Source: Przewalskia tangutica (lineage: Eukaryota > Streptophyta > Magnoliopsida > Solanales > Solanaceae). Taken from it: a DNA stretch of 64,000 nt. The notes beneath the pieces were generated by a model. That model worked only from the letters and a program-made list of their open reading frames with translations, did not search any database and was not told the origin of the DNA. Position numbers and translations under genes: made by a program. Within the stretch, counting starts at the first letter, position 1. Every line of letters starts with the position of its first letter. Below, piece by piece: positions 59,103-64,000 of this stretch. The stretch covers positions 56,585,815-56,649,814 of the forward strand of contig CM056721.1 in the NCBI GenBank assembly GCA_029844215.1. Direction: 5' to 3'.

Positions 59103-60000
59103 TCATCAACCTCGAACTCCAGATGCCGACGACGATGATCTGCATATGACTGCCGACTCAGTCGCCAAGAACCTCTCTGGATAAGCTTCACCTTATCCAC
59201 CGCCACGCCAACCGTCCCACTAACTGTACCTCGCCCACATCGAACCAGCCTATCGGCGATCTGTACTTCCTCCCATACAAGGCCTCATAAGGCGCCATCT
59301 GAATACTGGAGTGGTAGCTATTATTATACGCAAACTCAACTAGAGGCAAATGATCCTCCCAGCTACCCCTGAAGTCGATAACACAGGCCCGTAGCATATC
59401 CTCAAGAGTCTGGATAGTGCGCTCGGCCTGTCCGTCTGTCTGTGGATGGAATGCGATTTCGTGCTCACTGCGTCCCTAAACCCTACGGAAAGACCTCCGA
59501 GTTAGCCGAACCGGGCTCTCATGCGATATGATCGAAATAGGGACTCCATGCAGTCTGACGATCTCTCGGATGTAAAGTCTGGCATAATCCTCAGCCGAAA
59601 AAGTCGTCCTGACGGGAAGAAAGTGGGCTGATTTCGTCAGCCTGTCGACGATAACCCATATAGAATCACGCCTCTCCGAAAGTGCGAGGTAATCCACGTG
59701 ATGAAGTCCATGTTGATTACCTCCCACTTCCGTGTCGGGATCTCTATCGTCAGAATAAACCACCGTGCCTCGGTGCTCTACCTTCACTGCGACAACACGG
59801 GCACCGAGCTACGAACTCGCAACGTCCTCTTCAAGCCATCCCACCAATACACGATCGGGCGTCGTGGTACATCTTGGTCGACCCGGATGGATAGAGTAAC
59901 GCTTGCCTGTGCTTCTCCTAGAACTCGCCGCCAAGTCCTGAAACATCTGGAACACACAACTCCGCTTCAAACCTTAGCACCCCATCGTGCTACCTCAAAA
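59103..60000 (-). pseudogene. R11 integrase, several frames
   Basis: Pieces are found in order. A 59787-59476 frame carries DSIWVIVDRLTKSAHFLPVR and DYARLYIREIVRLHGVPISI; the following catalytic Asp position reads His (ISHES). A stretch at about 59450-59400 reads QTDGQAERTIQTLED and holds the catalytic Glu. The 59397-59188 frame has WEDHLPLVEFAYNNSYHSS and MAPYEALYGRKYRSPIGWF. Frames overlap or shift at about 59480, 59400 and 59190. Integrase would insert the cDNA and give five-base duplications, as seen for R6 and R8-R10. This copy is inactive. Confidence 0.82.
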
Positions 60001-60068
60001 GGACCCTTCCTCACGAAGAGCCGATCGTGATAACGTGTCAAAAGCTGGATCTCGAATCGCTTTCCTCT

Positions 60069-60446
60069 TCACCTCTCGACGATGGAAGACTGCAACCTCA
60101 CGAACTCGAACTCCATCGCTATCGAATAAATCAAACGGACACCAAGGCTCGCTAACTGATGCAAATCACGAACCATGTCCCTCCTCTCTGGCTGCACATC
60201 TGATAGGCTACCCATGGACCTACGACTAAGGGCATCTGCCACAACATTGGCCTTCCCCGGGTGGTACAGGATGTCAACATCATAATCCTTGAGCAGCTCT
60301 AACCACCATCTCTGTCGTAAGTTCAGCTCTCTCTGGCTGAAGATATACTGGAGGCTCTTGTGGTCTGTATAAATATCCACATGAACCCCATACAAGTAGT
60401 GCCTCCAGATCTTCAAAGCGTGAATCACCGCGCGACTCCAAATCAT
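60069..60446 (-). pseudogene. R11 RNase H domain
   Basis: This 125-residue frame contains YTDHKSLQYIFSQRELNLRQ and the DYDVDILYHPGKANVVADAL segment, hallmarks of the Ty3/Gypsy RNase H domain. In an active element it removes the RNA strand during cDNA synthesis. The Asp in YTDHKSL is kept. The frame is preceded by degenerate sequence (60450-60660), so the domain lacks its N-terminal part in frame. Confidence 0.82.
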
Positions 60447-60662
60447 GCGGGTAGTTCCTCTCGTGTTTCTTCACCGGGATGCATATGCTATAACCTTGCC
60501 CCGCTTCATCAACACACATCCCAACCCGATGCCCGACGATCACAATACACGACATAACCGCTCGACCTCCGGAAGAGTAAGAACGGGCGTCGTCGATCTC
60601 TCCTTCAAGAATCGAAACCCCGCCACAAGCATCACCATCAAACTTAGCCGCCTTACGAGTCA

Positions 60663-61080
60663 CCTAGTCAATGGTGCGTAGATAAGCAAACTTCTACGAA
60701 CCGATAATAACTGCAAGGCCCGAAATGCGAACCTCTGGTTTGAGTAGTAGGTCGAGGCCAACTCGATCGCCTCGATCTTGGCCGATTCCACCGAATACCA
60801 TCACCGACAATATGCCCAAGAAAAGCCACGAAGTTAACCAAAACTCACATTTGGAAAACTTGGCGTATAATCGCTGGTCCCGAGAATCGCCAAGACAGCC
60901 TCAAATGCTCCGCGTGCTCCTGCTCTGGCGAGAATAAACCAAGATATCATCGATGAACACTATCACAAACGTGTCCAAAATGGTTTGAACACTCGGTTCA
61001 TCAAATCCATGAATACCGCGAGCATTGGTCAACCCAAAAGCATGACCGAACTCATAATGCCCGTGACGTCCAAATGCGAT
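60663..61080 (-). pseudogene. R11 reverse transcriptase catalytic part, out of frame
   Basis: The catalytic box FIDDI is encoded at 60957-60943, inside a readable stretch LDTFVIVFIDDILVYSR. The two adjacent aspartates needed for polymerisation are present, but the flanking frame is broken on both sides and several small deletions are apparent up to 60663. Confidence 0.75.
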
Positions 61081-63051
61081 CTAGAGACATCCGCCTCTCG
61101 ACTCGTACTGATGATAGCCCGATCGCAGATCAATCTTGAGAAACATCTCGCACTCGCAATGGTCGAACAAATCATCAATCCTGGGAAGGGGGTATCTGTT
61201 CTTAATGGTCACCTTGTTCAGCTGCCTGTAATCAACACACATGCGCAGCGTCCCGTCCTTCTTCTTCACGAACAATACCGGCGCTCCCCAGGGAGAAACA
61301 CTAGGTCTGATGAAACCCTTCTCCAGCAAATCTCTCAGCTGGTCCTTCAACTCTCTCAACTCGGCAGGTGCCATTCTGTATGGCGGAATGGAAATAGGCC
61401 GAGTGTCTGGCAGTACATCGATGCAAAACTCTATCTCCCTCTCAGGAGGGATACCCGGGAGGTCGTCTGGAAACACGTCTGGGAACTCTCTGACTACTGG
61501 AACTGACTGAAAATCTGGTACCGCAGCCTCAGTATCAAACACCCGAACGAGATGGTAGATATACCCCTTCTGCACCATCTTCCTAGCCTTGAGGTAGGAA
61601 ATAAACCTACCCCTCGGCGATACAGTGTTCCCCTCCCACTCGACAACCGGCTCCTCAGGAAACTGGAACCGTACTACTCTCTCCCTGCAGTCTACGTGGG
61701 CGTAGCAAGAAGCTAGCCAATCCATACCCATGATCACGTCGAAATCAGTCATATCCAACTCTATCAAGTCGGCTAGGGTCTGACGACTGTATATGGTCAC
61801 AGGACAAGCTCTATATACCCGCCGAGCTACCACCGAATCACCCACTGGCGTAGCTACCTCGAAAGGGTCTATGGACTCAGGCTCTATCCCTATCCTACTA
61901 GCAACAAGGGGAGATATATAGGACAGAGTAGAACCCGGATCTATCAACGCATACACATCATAATCGGAGACTGATAAGGTACCTGTGACGACGTCAGGTG
62001 AGGCCTCCTGGTCCTGCCGGCTGGACAAGGCATAAATGCGGTTCTGAGGACCGCTAGAACTGGGACCCGCGCCACGACCTCTGCCGCGACCTGGCGCCCA
62101 TGTGTACCTTGCCCTCCGGGCGAGTAATCGAGGATGAAGAACCGCAATCGATCCTGCAGTGACCCTACCATCAAGATCGCTCGCCGACAGACTCGCAAAT
62201 GACCTGCTGCCACAGTGTAGCAAGCTCCCGAGTAGTATCGCAACCCTCGAATGGAACTCGCCATACGGATACACCGAAGCGGACCTCGATCGGTTAGCAC
62301 CCTTGCTACCCTGGAAATCTGAGGTCCTGGGGCCCTGACCTGCCCCCGAATACTCTGGCTGTACTGACAATGATGTGGGAGTGCTCTGAGCTGGCTGGGG
62401 TGCAAATCTAGACTGCTGCTGAGGCCGTCCACCCCGAGAACTACCAAAAGAACCGGCCGTCCTGGCCTTCTTCTGATGCTGATATCTATCGACTCGTCGG
62501 TCTCTGCGCTCCTCGCATCCAAGTGCATGAGCCTGCATACGGGTAATGTCCATGCCTGGCTGAAGAGACACACCCGCACAAGACTCGGCCATATAATCAT
62601 CTAGCCCAGTGACGTAGCGATGCACCCTGTCCTCCATATCCGCTACCAATGCAGGGACATATCGAGCCAAAGAATCGAACTCGACATTGTACTCCCTAAC
62701 TGTGCGTCCCCTCTGTCTCAGTAACAAAAATCTGTCGGCCCGCGCCCTCCTCATCTGTGGAGGCAAGAAGTGAGTGAGGAAAGCCTCCGAGAACTCATCC
62801 CAAGTAGCTGGGGACGCGTGCTCTCCCCGGGATAACTCCCATGAATCAAACCAATCGACTGCGGTATCACGCAGCCGATGCGAACCGAAGATCACAGACT
62901 CGGTCTCCGACGCCCTGATCACCCTCATAATCCTCTGTAGCTGACGGATGAACTCCTGCGGATCATCCTCCGGCCTCGACCCGTAAAACTCTGGCGGGCT
63001 ACAACTCAGGAAATCTCGTAGCCTCAAACTGTCTGCCCTCGGATGAACCAC
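61081..63051 (-). pseudogene. R11 Gag capsid, protease and start of reverse transcriptase
   Basis: A 656-residue open frame. Residues 1-150 are capsid (FLSCSPPEFYGSRPEDDPQE; ATWDEFSEAFLTHFLPPQMR). The Q-rich linker is followed at about 250-330 by a stretch out of frame with related Gags, so no CCHC knuckle is present. Around residue 370 (61925-61960) is the protease motif LIDPGSTLSY, with Asp in the active-site position and Pro-Gly after it, a known variant in plant Gypsy elements. From about residue 500 come reverse transcriptase motifs (FPDDLPGIPPEREIEF; WGAPVLFVKKKDGTLRMCVD; KIDLRSGYHQ). The frame ends soon after that last motif because of a shift near 61090. Confidence 0.85.
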
Positions 63052-63056
63052 GGGTG

Positions 63057-63341
63057 CTACCGGCCGGAATCGAATCGCCGTGATCCACTGTCCTCGTTCG
63101 CCACAATCCTAGCCAAAAGCTGGGCCATCTCCTTGTACCCTAACTCCTCCGCCCCAGGCTGTGGGATAGGAGGTGCGGGTACTGTGGTCTCTGCTGGGGC
63201 CGGCGGCGTCATGGAACTCGCCGTCTGAGGTATCGCCTCGGGTAAGAACTGGGCCTGTGCCCTCGTAACTCTCGGTGTCCTACTAGCAGCTCCCTCGACT
63301 GCCTTGCCCTTCTGGGCCCGGGTTGCCTTACGTGGAGGCAT
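63057..63341 (-). pseudogene. R11 Gag N-terminal region
   Basis: This 94-residue frame starts at the ATG at 63341 (MPPRKATRAQKGKAVEGAA) and has a P/A-rich linker and the segment LGYKEMAQLLARIVANED. It ends where a frameshift near 63055 moves the capsid to the next frame. The same start is recognisable in R8 at 43944, which supports this start codon. Confidence 0.8.
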
Positions 63342-63533
63342 AACTGTTACAGAAAAGGAATACGTTATAGGGGTCCAACTTATAACACAGCGCTAAGGCA
63401 CGATCTCAGAGTGAGAAGAATGGAAACCAATCCTAAATATCCTATAGCCTCCTGATTATTGGTGTGGTGCACAACACACCGATAATCAAGACTCTACTAG
63501 ATACGGTGCTGAGACACTTTCCGAGGATTAATC

Positions 63534-63544
63534 GCTCGATACCA
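63534..63544 (-). promoter_or_regulatory. R11 primer-binding site complement, degenerate
   Basis: gctcgatacca is one base shorter than the canonical complement gctctgatacca. The sense reading is TGGTATCGAGC, the same change seen in R6. Confidence 0.82.
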
Positions 63545-63548
63545 CTTT

Positions 63549-64000
63549 TGTCACGACTGCCCGGGCCCGTGATCGTGCCTTACCCGCACCCAAGTAGTCA
63601 TACATCGAGTAATCGGAAATATAAAACAAGACATGAAAGCAGTTGTAAAATGAGACACGCTTATCTCAAGAAAAGCTTGCCTTTTCGCATATATATATAA
63701 CCCAAGTTTTGCGATTACATCCCAACTGCATAATAGGACTACTGCACTTAGGAATGTAAACAACTATGGCGGAGGGCCCCGCCATACCTGATCAGACAAA
63801 ACTAATTACAACAGGAGAGCATACCCAAAAGTAGAGCCTCCTAGAAGATGGAGCTCACGACACCAACGCAAAAGATCCTAAGGATGCGGATCTAGCACCT
63901 GCTTGCCCTTACCTGCGGCATGAACGCAGCCCCCCGAAGGAGGTCAGTACAACAGGTACTAAGTATGCGAAACTGTAAAGTACTTAAATAAAATCAAAGT
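63549..64000 (-). repeat. R11 right (5') LTR, partial
   Basis: It starts TGTCACGACTGCCCGGG and aligns with 56069-56540. Compared with the left LTR it has many short changes, often at CAG/CTG triplets (for example GCGATTACA at 63711 against GCAGTTACA at 56242). It continues past the window. Confidence 0.9.

Larger units (their letters stand above)
58662..63341 (-). pseudogene. gag-pol: R11 gag-pol polyprotein gene, multiply frameshifted
   Basis: The coding region spans about 4.7 kb. In order on the minus strand it holds: Gag N-terminus (63341-63057), capsid and a frame-scrambled nucleocapsid (63051 to about 62050), protease (about 61960-61700), reverse transcriptase (about 61500-60700), RNase H (60446-60069), integrase (about 60000-59000) and a chromodomain-like tail (to 58662). 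Frame changes occur near 63055, between 62290 and 62140, near 61080, across 60960-60450 and at several points in integrase. The polyprotein would normally be cleaved by its own protease to give particle and replication enzymes; this copy cannot encode it. Domain entries follow. Confidence 0.88.
56069..64000 (-). mobile_element. R11: Tekay-like chromovirus with broken gag-pol, right end outside window
   Basis: On the minus strand: 5' LTR from 63549 rightward, degenerate PBS complement at 63534-63544, gag-pol 63341-58662, PPT complement at 58523, 3' LTR 56069-58522 (2,454 bp). It sits in the R7 3' LTR; the left flank 56064-56068 reads GTTTT. It is the only element here with protease, reverse transcriptase, RNase H, integrase and chromodomain-like regions in order (the Ty3/Gypsy order), although frameshifted. 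The clade call rests on the chromodomain-like tail and general resemblance. Confidence 0.9.

Noticed and set aside
60985..61506. 173-codon plus-strand open frame
   Set aside because: It is antisense to the R11 reverse transcriptase, which is strongly supported on the minus strand.
61944..62600. 218-codon minus-strand frame overlapping R11 gag
   Set aside because: It is the alternative frame of the gag region. It carries some nucleocapsid-side residues because of frameshifts, so it is part of the pseudogene and not a separate gene.

Overview
This window is repeat-rich DNA from a flowering plant, most likely a eudicot with a large, transposon-filled genome. No host gene, tRNA or rRNA gene was recognised. 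Almost every base can be assigned to related long-terminal-repeat (LTR) retrotransposons of the Ty3/Gypsy type. In sense orientation their LTRs start TGTTACACCCCG (or TGTTATACCCCG) and end CGTGACA or CATGACA. They use a primer-binding site (PBS) matching initiator-Met tRNA (TGGTATCAGAGC) and a purine tract (PPT) of the form AAGGGGGGAAGAA. The only copy with most of pol (R11) ends in a chromodomain-like segment, which fits the Tekay/Del chromovirus clade. The species cannot be told from the sequence.

Layout, with my own labels: R1 (1-5996, minus) is a gag-only element. R2 (5997-6135 and 7161-8210, minus) and R3 (6136-7160, plus) are LTR remnants with a rearranged junction. R4 (8211-11321, plus) is a truncated LTR. 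R5 (11322-27679 and beyond, minus) is split by R6 in its left LTR and by R7 in its right LTR. R6 (12711-22337, plus) is a complete two-LTR element without gag-pol, flanked by ACCAT duplications. R7 (27680-56068, plus) is a related gag-pol-less element. Its 5' LTR is split by R8 (28768-47906, minus, duplication CGTGT) and its 3' LTR by R11 (56069 to past the window end, minus). R8 itself holds two solo LTRs: R9 (31734-36368, minus, duplication CCTTT) and R10 (37821-42117, plus, duplication ACAGT). R9 contains a foreign block of about 750 bp that looks like organelle DNA.

Nesting therefore reaches six levels (R4 > R5 > R7 > R8 > R9 > organelle-like insert). Target-site duplications prove R6, R8, R9 and R10 as separate insertion events. 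Coding content is decayed: gag remnants in R1, R5, R8 and R11, an integrase remnant in R8, and a broken gag-pol in R11. R6 and R7 encode nothing recognisable and would need proteins from relatives to move. The long LTRs (about 2.5-4.3 kb) carry family-specific minisatellites (57-bp and 47/48-bp units). They also share short motifs: a hairpin beside the PPT, a splice-donor-like AG/GTATGTGA, a CCCCC-TTCG-GGGGG hairpin and a GGTGCCC/GGGCACC terminal inverted repeat.

No new gene system was found. The most notable observations are the clean nested insertion history, the amplified minisatellites inside LTRs, a promoter-deleted 5' LTR in R1, and recurrent differences at CAG/CTG sites between paired LTRs that may be a systematic sequencing artefact.
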